NCBI GenBank assembly: GCA_045565995.1
Contig: JBJLEF010000001.1
Span: 1,550,001 to 1,614,000 of the forward strand
DNA: 64,000 nucleotides
Source: UBA721 sp002705165
Lineage (GTDB): Bacteria > Planctomycetota > Planctomycetia > Pirellulales > Pirellulaceae
Direction of reading: 5' to 3'
A program made the position numbers and the translations under genes. The number at the start of each line of letters is the position of its first letter. Position 1 is the stretch's first letter. Below, piece by piece: positions 9,239-18,565 of this stretch. Below the pieces are notes generated by a model. That model worked only from the letters and a program-made list of their open reading frames with translations. It ran no database searches and was not told the DNA's origin.

Positions 9239-11947
9239 TTATTCTTCTTCGGACGGTTGGTCGGTGGAAGCTTCCGGTTCTTCAGTAATTTCTGAAGTTG
9301 TCGAGTCATCAACAAGCTGAGCTGCTACTTCATCCTCTTCGCTGATTTCTTCGGGGGGAATACGAACCACGGCCGCAATTTGATCATCGTCGGTTTTCAT
9401 GATTCGAACACCTTGTGTGTTTCGGCCAACGACGCTAATTTCTGCGGCGCGAATACGTTGAATCTTACCTCCCTTGGTCATCATGAGAACTTCGTCATTA
9501 TCGTCGACTCGGATAATGTCGACGACTTTCCCATTTCTTTCAGTCGCTTTAATGTCTCGGAGGCCTTTACCGCCACGATTTTGAGTCCGATAGCCTTTAC
9601 TGGATGATTCCGAGCCATCAACATCCTCTCGATTAGGGCCAAACGGAGTTCGCTTACCGTAGCCGTTTTCACACACGGTCAGCAAGTCTGCATTCGGATC
9701 TGCAACGACCATTCCAGCAAGCGAATCACCAGCCTGAATTTTGATTCCTTTAACACCGGACGTGTTACGGCCCATTGGACGAGCGTCTTCCTGGGCGAAG
9801 CGAATTGCCATACCTTCCGCCGTGGAAAGCACTATTTCATCTCCAGGTTTGACCACAGCAACGTCGACCAGTTCATCATCCTCTTTAAGCTTGATGGCAA
9901 TGATCCCGCCTTTTTTAGGGCGACTGTAGGACGACAGGTCGGTCTTCTTGACAAGTCCCTGACGAGTTGCCATTGCCAGAAAGTGATTTTCCAAATTGAA
10001 GTCGCGGACAGGAATGCAGTCCAGAATCTTTTCACCTTCATCCAGATTGAGCAGGTTAATAACAGCTCGACCTTTGCTACCGCGACCTAGCTCAGGTATG
10101 CCATAGACTTTTTGCCAGTAGACTTTTCCTTTAGTGGTGAAGAAGAGCAGGTAGGCATGGGTACTGGCTACAAAGAGATGCTGAATGGGATCTTCTTCTT
10201 CGACCGTGGCCCCTTTGAGTCCTTTACCTCCTCGACGTTGTGCTTTATAGGTACTCGAAGGAATACGCTTGATATAGCCGCGATGACTGATCGAAACCAC
10301 CATGGTTTCTTCAGTAATCAAGTCGTCCATATTGACATTACCAAGCTCCATATTGGAAATGTCAGTCCGCCTGTCATCACCATGCTTATCCCGAATGGTG
10401 ATCAAGTCATTTTTGATGATGTCCAGAATGTCTTGACGATCCCCAAGTATTTCCAGGTAGCCCGTGATCTCGATCAATAGTTTCCCATGTTCATCACCGA
10501 GCTTTTCCTGTTCCAGATTGACTAATTGGCTGAGTGTCATTCTGAGGATTGCATCGGCTTGAACGGCTGTTAGGTGGTAAACATCAGCTGCACCACGTTC
10601 CAGTTGGAATTGCTCGAAGCCAGTCTCTCCCAATGCTCGCTGCAGCATCGAGGCTGGGCACTCGATACCCATCAGTCTTGTTTTGGCATCGGCATGGCTG
10701 CTTGAGTTACGGACGATTTTGATGATTTCATCGATGTCTGCCAACGCGATTAGTTGACCTTCCACCACATGTTTGCGACGACGGGCTTTAGCCAACAGGA
10801 ACTGAGTACGTCGACGAATAACTTCCACTCGGTGACGAATATACTCTTCCAGCATCTCTTTTAAATTCAGAGTGCGTGGCTTACCGTCTACCAGCGCTAA
10901 CAGGATGATGGAGATTGTTTCCTGAAGGTTAGAGTATTTGTACAAGAGATTGAGTACAACGTCCGGATTATCGTCGCGTTTAATATCGATAACGATTCGA
11001 ACAGGTTCTTTAAGATCCGACTCGTCGCGGATACCAGAGATTCCTTTGACACGCCCGTCATTAACCAGGCCGGCAATCTTTTCAACAACACGGTCGCGGT
11101 TTTGGTGGAAGGGAATTTCTGAGATGATAATTCTCGAACGTCCCCGATCGAGTTCAGAAATACTGGCTTTTGCGCGAACAATGACCGTACCGCGGCCAGT
11201 TAGGTAACCCTTGCGAATGCCACTGCGTCCACAAATGGTTCCCCCCGTGGGAAAGTCAGGGCCCTGGACAATCTCTAATAAATCCATGATCGGAGTATCC
11301 GGATCATCGATTAGTGTGACCAGAGCATCGCAAACTTCTCGAAGGTTATGAGGGGGTATTGAGGTGGCCATCCCAACGGCGATACCACTGGTACCATTGA
11401 CCAATAAGTTAGGGAATTTAGCTGGTAAGACAGTGGGCTCTGTACGAGTTTCATCGTAGGTGGGAGTAAAGTCGACGGTGTCGAGTTTAATATCTTCCAG
11501 CATTAAACTGGCGGCAGAGGACATGCGAGCTTCGGTATATCGCATCGCAGCAGCAGGTAGGCCGGCAATGGAACCAAAGTTACCCTGTTTATCTACTAAA
11601 ATATGCCGCATGTTCCATTCCTGGGCCATACGAACCAATGTGGGATAGATGACTCCTTCACCATGCGGGTGGTAGTTACCAGACGTGTCACCAGCGATCT
11701 TCGCACATTTTACGCGGTGAGCTCCTGGCGTGAGGTTGAGATCGTTCATGGCGACCAGAATGCGTCTTTGAGACGGTTTAAGCCCATCTCGCACATCAGG
11801 TAGTGCTCGAGAAACAATCACACTCATTGCATAGGTGAGATAGCTGTTTTTAAGCTCATCTTCGATTGGTAAATCGATTAGAGTTCCATTTGAATAACCA
11901 TCATCGTCCTGATTTTCGTCTTCAGGAAGGGTTTCATCGCTAGACAA
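9239..11947 (-). CDS. gyrA: DNA gyrase subunit A
   Basis: A 902-residue protein. The start is TTG at 11945-11947: an in-frame TGA lies five codons upstream, AAGGA sits 7 bases before the TTG, and no ATG occurs before the conserved SYLTYAMSVIV segment. The breakage-reunion domain carries catalytic Tyr137 in AMRYTEARMS. The GyrA-box QRRGGKG, which separates gyrase from topoisomerase IV, is present in the first of six C-terminal pinwheel repeats. The tail is strongly acidic. Aligned to E. coli, quinolone-contact positions Ser83 and Asp87 are Gly98 and Pro102 here (HPHGEGVIYP). It introduces negative supercoils with GyrB, whose gene is not in the window. A hairpin after the stop probably ends the transcript. 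Confidence 0.98.
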   Translation of the reverse strand: MSSDETLPEDENQDDDGYSNGTLIDLPIEDELKNSYLTYAMSVIVSRALPDVRDGLKPSQRRILVAMNDLNLTPGAHRVKCAKIAGDTSGNYHPHGEGVIYPTLVRMAQEWNMRHILVDKQGNFGSIAGLPAAAMRYTEARMSSAASLMLEDIKLDTVDFTPTYDETRTEPTVLPAKFPNLLVNGTSGIAVGMATSIPPHNLREVCDALVTLIDDPDTPIMDLLEIVQGPDFPTGGTICGRSGIRKGYLTGRGTVIVRAKASISELDRGRSRIIISEIPFHQNRDRVVEKIAGLVNDGRVKGISGIRDESDLKEPVRIVIDIKRDDNPDVVLNLLYKYSNLQETISIILLALVDGKPRTLNLKEMLEEYIRHRVEVIRRRTQFLLAKARRRKHVVEGQLIALADIDEIIKIVRNSSSHADAKTRLMGIECPASMLQRALGETGFEQFQLERGAADVYHLTAVQADAILRMTLSQLVNLEQEKLGDEHGKLLIEITGYLEILGDRQDILDIIKNDLITIRDKHGDDRRTDISNMELGNVNMDDLITEETMVVSISHRGYIKRIPSSTYKAQRRGGKGLKGATVEEEDPIQHLFVASTHAYLLFFTTKGKVYWQKVYGIPELGRGSKGRAVINLLNLDEGEKILDCIPVRDFNLENHFLAMATRQGLVKKTDLSSYSRPKKGGIIAIKLKEDDELVDVAVVKPGDEIVLSTAEGMAIRFAQEDARPMGRNTSGVKGIKIQAGDSLAGMVVADPNADLLTVCENGYGKRTPFGPNREDVDGSESSSKGYRTQNRGGKGLRDIKATERNGKVVDIIRVDDNDEVLMMTKGGKIQRIRAAEISVVGRNTQGVRIMKTDDDQIAAVVRIPPEEISEEDEVAAQLVDDSTTSEITEEPEASTDQPSEEE

Positions 11948-12091
11948 GTGTCTGTCCTTTCAGCGTCCTGTTTTAGATAAGAGAACCCCTGAAAAACAAG
12001 CCTCAAATGCTCAACCCCCAGACGGTTTTGTATATCCAGATTCTACCAAATTTAGGGGGGGATAACAATCACCTGAGTGGGTTCAATTGAT

Positions 12092-12126
12092 AGTCCTAAG
12101 TCACTGGAAAATAAGGGCTTAGGACT
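12092..12126. repeat. Inverted repeat in the gyrA upstream gap
   Basis: AGTCCTAAG (12092-12100) and CTTAGGACT (12118-12126) form a perfect 9-bp stem. It lies in the 371-base gap between gyrA and the 43-residue membrane gene. No U-rich tract follows on the minus strand, so it is a weak terminator candidate for that gene; on the plus strand it is followed by a T-rich run but has no gene upstream. I see nothing else convincing in 11948-12318 apart from the ribosome-binding site of gyrA. Confidence 0.4.
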
Positions 12127-12318
12127 TGTTTGTTAAGAAATTCATGAGCCCATGAAAGAACCCTCCGGAATTGCCAGGAAATCAAGAGGATTACTACCCA
12201 TCGTGGGGCTACAGTTTAGGCCTGTACGGCGCCTTTGCTGGCGTTGAAATCAGCCGCATTCGGAATAGGAAGACAGGCAGAGTATCGGTTCTGTTTTGAC
12301 GGTATGGGAACGGATGCG

Positions 12319-12450
12319 TTAAACGTTGACGCTAGGTTCCAACCAACGTTGCCATTCTAAGTACATCAGTACTGTTGAGGTCGTTACTGCAAAGAAAGAG
12401 AGCACCAACAACATCGTGTATACATTAAGGCGAATTTTCTGTTTCAACAT
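12319..12450 (-). CDS. Small single-span membrane protein (43 aa)
   Basis: A short frame starting ATG at 12450 and ending TAA encodes 43 residues: a basic N-terminus (MLKQKIRLN), one hydrophobic helix (residues about 10-31, rich in Leu/Val/Phe/Thr), then LEWQRWLEP. The topology predicts a cytoplasmic N-terminus. It starts 36 bases after the stop of the coiled-coil membrane gene on the same strand, so co-transcription is likely. No Shine-Dalgarno sequence is visible. I do not recognise a named family. The ordered charge/hydrophobic pattern and the operon position argue that it is real; it could be a partner of the upstream coiled-coil protein. Confidence 0.6.
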   Translation of the reverse strand: MLKQKIRLNVYTMLLVLSFFAVTTSTVLMYLEWQRWLEPSVNV

Positions 12451-12486
12451 CGATTCAATCCAAGGGTTAATGGATCACTATGGTGG

Positions 12487-13308
12487 CTAGTTTAAGTTGG
12501 TGATGACGTTATCATCTTTACGAATCTGCCCTTTTTGGTATTCAGGGATGATTTCGCAAACCGCTGAGCTTGGCTGAGTTTCACGAATTTGAACGCGACC
12601 CAGATAAAGTGCTCCGCGATAGACATCGAGGCGATGCCCGATACGCAGTCCGTCGTCTTTGCCTAACGAGATCTGTAGCAAATCCTTTTGAATAGCAATG
12701 ACACGTCCGTCCAATGCCGGTGGCTTATCGAGGACATCGGTGAATTCATCGAGACCATTACGCTGTACTACATTCGACAGGCGACCAATTTGATTTCGTA
12801 GCTGGCTTTCACGCTCTTGAGCCTGAGTTTCTAAACTCTTAAGGTGATTTACTTCGTCGGTCAAAGTTAGGATTTGAGCGAAGAACGTATCTGTACGCAG
12901 TTGGGCGTCGTTAATATCTGTCCGTAAACCTTGCACCTCGGTCGTCAATTGTTTCTTCGTCGCTTCGGCAATTCTTAATGCGTCAGACAGATCATTACTT
13001 CGAGCCTGAGTGGTTTTGACAATCTCTTCCTTATCCGCCAAATCAGCAGCGACTGCTTCGACTTGAGTTTCCAAAGCAGCTAAGGCATAAGCGCGAGCGA
13101 TACGCTCACGCTTTAAACTGTCCTCGACTGACTCTTTTTCATTCTCCAGCGTCGTCCTCAAACTCTCGAGGTTCGTATTTCGATCTTCAACTGTCTTGGC
13201 AGCTACCTGAAGGTCGATATGCGTTTGATAGACCGTGATAGAGAACCCCATGAACAAGAAGCTCATGATGAAAATCAGGACGGTAAATATTTTTCCAATC
13301 AGTGTCAT
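12487..13308 (-). CDS. Membrane-anchored coiled-coil protein, unknown function
   Basis: A 273-residue protein. Residues about 5-26 form a single transmembrane helix (IGKIFTVLIFIMSFLFMGFS). Residues about 33-185 show continuous heptad-like, charged coiled coil. The last 80 residues form a small beta-rich domain (GRVIAIQKDLLQISLGKDDGL, then YLGRVQIRE) reminiscent of an SH3/OB-type barrel. The layout resembles envelope or division scaffold proteins with a periplasmic coiled coil, but I cannot name the family. A strong sigma-70-like promoter lies upstream at 13473-13502, and a 43-residue single-span protein follows. Confidence 0.8.
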   Translation of the reverse strand: MTLIGKIFTVLIFIMSFLFMGFSITVYQTHIDLQVAAKTVEDRNTNLESLRTTLENEKESVEDSLKRERIARAYALAALETQVEAVAADLADKEEIVKTTQARSNDLSDALRIAEATKKQLTTEVQGLRTDINDAQLRTDTFFAQILTLTDEVNHLKSLETQAQERESQLRNQIGRLSNVVQRNGLDEFTDVLDKPPALDGRVIAIQKDLLQISLGKDDGLRIGHRLDVYRGALYLGRVQIRETQPSSAVCEIIPEYQKGQIRKDDNVITNLN

Positions 13309-13472
13309 GACACTAACGCTTTCCTAAACGAATAACCCTTGGTTAGTTCGGAACTAAGCTTGTGCGCCTTCTCCCGCGATAAAAGCGGTAACGACGCTAT
13401 TTACATACTTAGCGTAAGCAATCGATACAATCGCTCACTCTTAAAATTCGGACATACATACCCGTTGAAATC

Positions 13473-13502
13473 AATATAAGTCTCAGTTTTTACCAATGTC
13501 AA
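13473..13502 (-). promoter_or_regulatory. Sigma-70-type promoter for the coiled-coil membrane gene
   Basis: On the minus strand TTGACA (13497-13502) is followed after 18 bases by TATATT (13473-13478). The ATG at 13308 lies about 165 bases downstream, leaving a long leader. It lies in the 322-base gap 13309-13630 after lnt; nothing else in that gap looks like a gene. Confidence 0.6.
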
Positions 13503-13630
13503 TCAATTACTGTTAATCTAGGCAATCTGAAAGGTAATTAAAATGAGTATCTCAGGAATCGAACTCGGTGAGGACAAGTAATTATATTCAGAATCGATTG
13601 TGTTATAGCTATGTTTAGAGTGGATTGAGC

Positions 13631-15397
13631 CTAGGTTGTAGATCTAGTAAAGAGTGCTTTACACAAGGAAATCAGTGTAATGAGACCACAAATCAGTGCA
13701 AAAATGTCTCCATAAAGTAGGTAAAAGCTATCAACAGACGACCTACCCACTTTGGCGATCAGATATCCCTGTTCTTTCTTCTCCACTTTACCCTGTAGTT
13801 GGCCGGTGGGCCCAATCCAACCTGAAATCCCTGTGTTGGCAGCCACTAGGTTTGGACGTCGAAACTCGACTGCTCGCAAAATATTACTTCGTAAGTGTAA
13901 GTCGAGGATGGAGGATCCCCAGAACCAACCGTCATTCGTGAGATTTAGCATGACATCGGGACGTCGGCCATCGGTATCCGCTGCCAGCATCATCTTCCTG
14001 ATTCGATGGGGCACCGTACTTTCAAAACAAATGTTCGGACAGAATTTGACCCCGTTAATATCAAACAGGAGTTCACCATTACCGGGAGCTAAAGCTGAGA
14101 TTGGCAAGAGGTCGTAAAGGCCCGGGAATACATCACCTAGCGGAATATACTCCCCAAACATCACCAGATGATTTTTATGATACATATCTAATACTTTGCC
14201 CTCTGGTGAAACCAGAACGGCTGTGTTGTACATGGGCGTAGATTCGATCGTCAAATCAACAGCACTCGTTCCCCCGATAAGCATAGCTTGGCCCAATACA
14301 TTTTGATTTTGACGACCATTCAAATAACTTAGTAATCCCTGATGTTGTTGGCGTTGATTCGTTTGGAGTCTGTCGGCCCAGGCTTTGACTTCATCCTGAT
14401 TCTGAGAGACCTCTGTTTGCTGTGTGGGGACGTGAAGAAACTCATCATTAGTCCCGGTGACTAATAGCGGGCCAACCGGATACATCGATTCAGGCCAGAC
14501 GAGAAGGTTCAATCCGATTTCGTCTTCGAGTGCACGAATCGATTGAAGATTATACATCTCTTGTTTCTCTTTTTCCTTTTTTAGATATTCGTCGTATGAC
14601 AATTCAAACTCGGTATAAGTGACCCCCTGAATCAGTCCAACAGAAACAAGCGATGCTTCCGCCGTGGTAACAGAGGCGAGTTCAGTGAGGCGATTGTGTC
14701 CATAGGTCCAACAACCTAAGAGTATCATTCCAAACAGGATTCCTTCCGATGTAGGACTTAAGGTGAGAGCGGTCTTTTTAATCGGCAAGTCTGAGCTTTG
14801 CCCTTTCGACGTAACCTGTTTCCAAATGCGATAGAGTAGACCTGCTCCTAACACCAGCACGAAGGAAATGCAAAATCCCCCACCGAGATCTGCGGTTTGG
14901 ATGAACCAAAGATGGTCCACCTGAGAATGGGAGAGAGAGCCCATAGAAAATCCGGAAATAACATACCCACGAATCCATTCCACGCAGACCCAACTAATGG
15001 CAGCCGAGTACGATAGCGATATTTTTAGTTGGTGGTGTATTGTTCTGGCAGCAAAAACAAACAGGGGTAGGTAGAGCCCCAGATAGATAGAAAGAGCACT
15101 CCAACCAAAGTAGGTGGTCCAATGAGCTAATCGCATCCCCTGCAGCAGTGCCAGCCAACAACAGACGTGAGTGATATAAAGTCCAAAGTAGGCACGCTTT
15201 AATGTGGCGTTTTGATCATTCAACTTCCGGACTGCAATCAAGGGAAGCCAGCAGGCCGGTGCTAACCACGCTGCCCAACTCCAGCCAATAGGAGGCAGGC
15301 AAAGATAAAGGAGACAATTGCCAAGCAAACCGTATAAAAACGGTGAAAATCTGAACGTTGAATCCGTTGCGTAGTTCTTAGGTTCGGGGGAATTCAT
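13631..15397 (-). CDS. lnt: Apolipoprotein N-acyltransferase
   Basis: A 588-residue inner-membrane enzyme that transfers the third acyl chain to the N-terminal Cys of lipoproteins. The N-terminal 190 residues are hydrophobic and contain several membrane spans; a further span lies near 220-232 and one at the C-terminus. The nitrilase-type domain between them holds the catalytic triad: Glu303 (LLVWPES), Lys408 (YHKNHLVMFGEY) and Cys457 (CPNICFES). It is longer than the E. coli enzyme (512 aa), partly from an insertion around 315-365 between the Glu and the Lys. It ends 12 bases... upstream gene order is trpG, moeA, lnt on the minus strand: moeA stops 12 bases before the lnt start, so all three probably share a transcript. 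Confidence 0.95.
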   Translation of the reverse strand: MNSPEPKNYATDSTFRFSPFLYGLLGNCLLYLCLPPIGWSWAAWLAPACWLPLIAVRKLNDQNATLKRAYFGLYITHVCCWLALLQGMRLAHWTTYFGWSALSIYLGLYLPLFVFAARTIHHQLKISLSYSAAISWVCVEWIRGYVISGFSMGSLSHSQVDHLWFIQTADLGGGFCISFVLVLGAGLLYRIWKQVTSKGQSSDLPIKKTALTLSPTSEGILFGMILLGCWTYGHNRLTELASVTTAEASLVSVGLIQGVTYTEFELSYDEYLKKEKEKQEMYNLQSIRALEDEIGLNLLVWPESMYPVGPLLVTGTNDEFLHVPTQQTEVSQNQDEVKAWADRLQTNQRQQHQGLLSYLNGRQNQNVLGQAMLIGGTSAVDLTIESTPMYNTAVLVSPEGKVLDMYHKNHLVMFGEYIPLGDVFPGLYDLLPISALAPGNGELLFDINGVKFCPNICFESTVPHRIRKMMLAADTDGRRPDVMLNLTNDGWFWGSSILDLHLRSNILRAVEFRRPNLVAANTGISGWIGPTGQLQGKVEKKEQGYLIAKVGRSSVDSFYLLYGDIFALICGLITLISLCKALFTRSTT

Positions 15398-15409
15398 GCC
15401 ACAAGGTGG

Positions 15410-16618
15410 TTAGGAAGGAATTTTGAAAACAGAGATTTCCTCACCGTTCGGATAAAGTTGATTTCCGGCCTTAAAAAAAGCCAAAGCATTAGCCTCACTA
15501 AGCGTTCGCTGATCCGCTGAGCCTTTCCAGGCTAGAGGTGTAACGTAGCGGTTTCCGTTGCGTTCTGTCAATTGAGCGGGGAAGTAGGTGGGGCGATCTC
15601 CACGTTGTTGGAAATCAGCCGTCAGATAGGCAGTTGTTTCTTGTAAGCACTCGGAGGTCTTTCCCCTCATCCTGAAGATGACGGGTGCTACGAAAAGCAG
15701 AAAACAAACGAGGCTACTAACAGGATTTCCAGGAAGCCCAAAAACCATTGTCTGACGGTCAGCCGATGAAAGCACGCCAAACCAGAGCGGCTTTCCGGGT
15801 TTAAGTTTGAGTTTGTGAAACACCTGCTCTACGCCATGCCGCTCGAGTACTGCGGGAACCAGATCTTTGACACCGGCAGATACTCCTCCAGACAGAATAA
15901 GGATGTCTGACTCTAATCCTGTCGCGACTAAATCGGACAAGGTTTCAAAGTTATCGAGTCCAATTCCCAAGGATTGAGCCTCGGCTCCAAAACTGGTAGC
16001 TAATGCCTGAAGCAGAGGGCCGTTGGAGTTTCTGATCTGGCCTGCCTGTGGTGTCGTGGTCGCCTGCACAAGCTCATCACCCGTACTTATTATGGCCAGT
16101 TTAGGAGGTGGGTAGACCGGTACATTGGTACAGCCAATTTCAGCTAGGATACCAACTTCGATAGGTCTGATGAGAGTGCCTTGTGAGAGGATCGTCTCCC
16201 CCTGAGATAGAGAGGTAGCCTGCCTCATGATATTAGCTTCAGGTTGAATCGTGTCCTGATGGATGATTACCTTTTGTTGGTCTCGACTTGTTTGCTCTAC
16301 CATCACGACAGCATTGGCGCCTGGCGGTAAAGGAGCTCCTGTCATGATCTGGATAGCTGCTTTGGGATGAATACTTTTTGTAGGAGTTTGTCCAGCGAGT
16401 ACTTCTTCCAATACGTCAAGAACGACATCCTGTTTCACATCCTCAGCGAGGACGGCATAACCATCAACTAATGATTTGTCATAGGGTGGCGAGTCGATGT
16501 CACTTTGGACATCTTCGGCTAAAATATGGCCCACTGAATTGGAGAGCATGCATTCGGTGGGACGGCATTCCGGTAGCCGGGCCATGATTTTCTGCAGTGC
16601 TTGGTCAACGCTGATCAT
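15410..16618 (-). CDS. moeA: Molybdopterin molybdenumtransferase
   Basis: A 402-residue protein of normal family length that inserts molybdenum into adenylated molybdopterin. Visible signatures are an early DSPPYDKSLVDGYAV segment, IMTGAPLPPGANAVVMVEQT, the MPT-binding domain motifs STGDELV and IRNSNGPLL, the conserved LSGGVSAG, and GLPGNPVSSLVCF. The start ATG overlaps the stop of the upstream trpG-type gene by four bases (ATGA arrangement), indicating translational coupling. No other molybdenum-cofactor gene is in the window, so regulation with the pathway cannot be inferred. Confidence 0.96.
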   Translation of the reverse strand: MISVDQALQKIMARLPECRPTECMLSNSVGHILAEDVQSDIDSPPYDKSLVDGYAVLAEDVKQDVVLDVLEEVLAGQTPTKSIHPKAAIQIMTGAPLPPGANAVVMVEQTSRDQQKVIIHQDTIQPEANIMRQATSLSQGETILSQGTLIRPIEVGILAEIGCTNVPVYPPPKLAIISTGDELVQATTTPQAGQIRNSNGPLLQALATSFGAEAQSLGIGLDNFETLSDLVATGLESDILILSGGVSAGVKDLVPAVLERHGVEQVFHKLKLKPGKPLWFGVLSSADRQTMVFGLPGNPVSSLVCFLLFVAPVIFRMRGKTSECLQETTAYLTADFQQRGDRPTYFPAQLTERNGNRYVTPLAWKGSADQRTLSEANALAFFKAGNQLYPNGEEISVFKIPS

Positions 16619-17202
16619 ATTGTCAGTTCAAGAAAGCGTTGGAGGATTGTGGGGCCCACATCGGATAGAAAACTTTCAGGATGAAATTGCCAACCGATTA
16701 AAGGGTAGCTCTTATGACGAATGGCCATAATTTCTGTGGAGCCATCAGGAGCATCCGCCCAGGCTGCAACTTCAAATTCATCATGGAGCGTGTCAGGCTG
16801 GATGACCAGACTGTGGTATCGAGTCGCAATGAATGGATTGGGAAGATCCGCGAAGATGCCCTGATTATCATGATGGATCGAATCTGTTTTGCCATGCATC
16901 AACTGCTTAGCACGAACAATGGTTGAACCAGTAGATTGCCCGATCGATTGGTGTCCCAGACAAACTCCGAGTATTGGAACTTTACCCTTCATGTGAGAGA
17001 TCACATCCATGCTGATCCCAGCTTCAGTGGGTGTACACGGCCCGGGGGAAATGATGATATGGGATGGATTCAGAGCTTCCACCTGCTCGGGAGTTATCTG
17101 ATCATTCCGATAGACCTGAATATTCAGAGTAGGATCGAATTCCCCTAATCGCTGAACGAGGTTATAGGTGAAGGAATCGTAATTGTCGATGAGTAGAATC
17201 AT
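16615..17202 (-). CDS. trpG: Anthranilate/aminodeoxychorismate synthase glutamine amidotransferase
   Basis: A 195-residue class-I glutamine amidotransferase. It has LLIDNYDSFTYNLVQRLGE, SPGPCTP, the nucleophile elbow GVCLGHQ with Cys81, and the His174/Glu176 pair in FHPES. It supplies ammonia from glutamine to a chorismate-using synthase. Sequence alone does not separate TrpG from PabA, and no trpE or pabB partner is nearby; in many bacteria one protein serves both. It is the first gene of the trpG-moeA-lnt minus-strand unit, divergent from nadA across a 170-base gap. Confidence 0.92.
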   Translation of the reverse strand: MILLIDNYDSFTYNLVQRLGEFDPTLNIQVYRNDQITPEQVEALNPSHIIISPGPCTPTEAGISMDVISHMKGKVPILGVCLGHQSIGQSTGSTIVRAKQLMHGKTDSIHHDNQGIFADLPNPFIATRYHSLVIQPDTLHDEFEVAAWADAPDGSTEIMAIRHKSYPLIGWQFHPESFLSDVGPTILQRFLELTI

Positions 17203-17372
17203 GAGGGCTTACGTCAGGCAAAAATAGTGGCAATAAACTTATTTTAACGTAGTAGCCAGACATATCGAGTCCTTGAAGTCGCGTAAATTCCCAATTCCCA
17301 AGAGGGGATGTGGCGATAATAATAGGAATACCTTAATAGTCTCTTGCCCAGCAACACAAAGAATTGGAATTC

Positions 17373-18506
17373 ATGAGTATTGCAACCGAGCAACCTCTAC
17401 CGGATATCGCTAGTTATAAATCGCTCGAAAATGACGAACTGTCGGTTCGAATCGAACGTGTCCGTGAGGCGATGGGCCCGGAATTGCTAATTCTGGGGCA
17501 CCATTATCAACAAGATGAAGTGATTGAGCACTGTGACTTACGTGGTGATAGTTATCAGTTGAGTCAGATGGCTGCCGAGAACACAGATTGTAAGCATATT
17601 GTTTTCTGTGGAGTTCACTTTATGGCGGAGACGGCAGATATTCTGGCGAATCGACCAGAAGTATTTGATAAGCGAGGCTATCGTGTTTCTGTCACGTTGC
17701 CTGATATGGCAGCTGGTTGTTCCATGGCTGACATGGCCGGGATTGAACAAGTGGAAAACTGCTGGGCAGATCTGGGCGAAGTCATTGATACAGATGATAT
17801 TACACCGGTAACCTACATTAATTCAGCAGCCAGCCTGAAAGCATTCGTTGGTAAACACAATGGAATCGTTTGCACCTCAAGTAACGCACCGGCTGTTCTT
17901 GAATGGGCATTCAAACGCACAAGTCGAGTCCTCTTCTTTCCAGACCAACACCTTGGCAGAAACACCAGTTTGAAAATGGGAATTACCAACGACCAGATGC
18001 CAGTCTGGGATCCTTACCAACTGGAAATGGGAGGGAATGCTGACGCGGCTATTGAGAGCAGTAAAGTAATTCTCTGGAAAGGTCACTGTAGCGTGCACCA
18101 GATGTTTCAGGCGGAACATGTGGAGATGTTCCGTGAGCAACATCCAGGGATCAATATTTTGGTGCACCCGGAATGCCCTCAGGAAGTAAATGACATCGCT
18201 GATATATCAGGGTCAACTGGCAAGATCATTGAAGTGATCAAGCATGCTGAGGCGGGGTCCAGTTGGGCTATCGGGACAGAATTACATTTGGTGAACCGCC
18301 TTAAAAAAGAAAACGCTCATCTCGAGATTCACTTCCTATCCCCTGTGGTTTGCATGTGTGCGACGATGTATAGGATTGATTTAGCACATCTTTGCTGGAG
18401 CCTTGAGAATCTTGTGTATGGAACTCAGGTCAATGCAATCCACGTGGACGATGAGGTGTCCAAATGGTCTTTGGTGGCATTGGAACGTATGCTTAAGGTG
18501 AAATAA
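17373..18506 (+). CDS. nadA: Quinolinate synthase
   Basis: A 377-residue [4Fe-4S] enzyme that condenses iminoaspartate with dihydroxyacetone phosphate in NAD synthesis. The ATG at 17373 is preferred over the in-frame TTG nine bases upstream. Key segments are LGHHYQQDEV near the N-terminus, VFCGVHFMAET (Cys79), the glycine-rich GCSMADM, VILWKGHCSVHQMF (Cys239), HPECPQEV, and CMCATMY (Cys327 or Cys329). Cys79, Cys239 and one of the last pair correspond to the three cluster ligands. nadB and nadC are not in the window. The gene converges with the KOW-like gene; the two share a bidirectional-looking hairpin just after the stop. Confidence 0.97.
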   Translation: MSIATEQPLPDIASYKSLENDELSVRIERVREAMGPELLILGHHYQQDEVIEHCDLRGDSYQLSQMAAENTDCKHIVFCGVHFMAETADILANRPEVFDKRGYRVSVTLPDMAAGCSMADMAGIEQVENCWADLGEVIDTDDITPVTYINSAASLKAFVGKHNGIVCTSSNAPAVLEWAFKRTSRVLFFPDQHLGRNTSLKMGITNDQMPVWDPYQLEMGGNADAAIESSKVILWKGHCSVHQMFQAEHVEMFREQHPGINILVHPECPQEVNDIADISGSTGKIIEVIKHAEAGSSWAIGTELHLVNRLKKENAHLEIHFLSPVVCMCATMYRIDLAHLCWSLENLVYGTQVNAIHVDDEVSKWSLVALERMLKVK

Positions 18507-18535
18507 AAAAGCCGAGCGATCAAGCCCGACTTTCT
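18505..18535 (-). terminator. Intrinsic terminator of the KOW-like gene
   Basis: Read on the minus strand, an 8-bp stem (AGTCGGGC / GCTCGGCT, two G-U pairs) with a 6-base loop is followed by six T. It lies 30 bases after the stop of the gene at 18566-19162. On the plus strand the same stem has two mismatches and a poorer T tract, so it serves the minus strand better, though it abuts the nadA stop. Confidence 0.65.
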
Positions 18536-18565
18536 TTATGTGTTCCCGGTTAACGCCGGCTTGTT

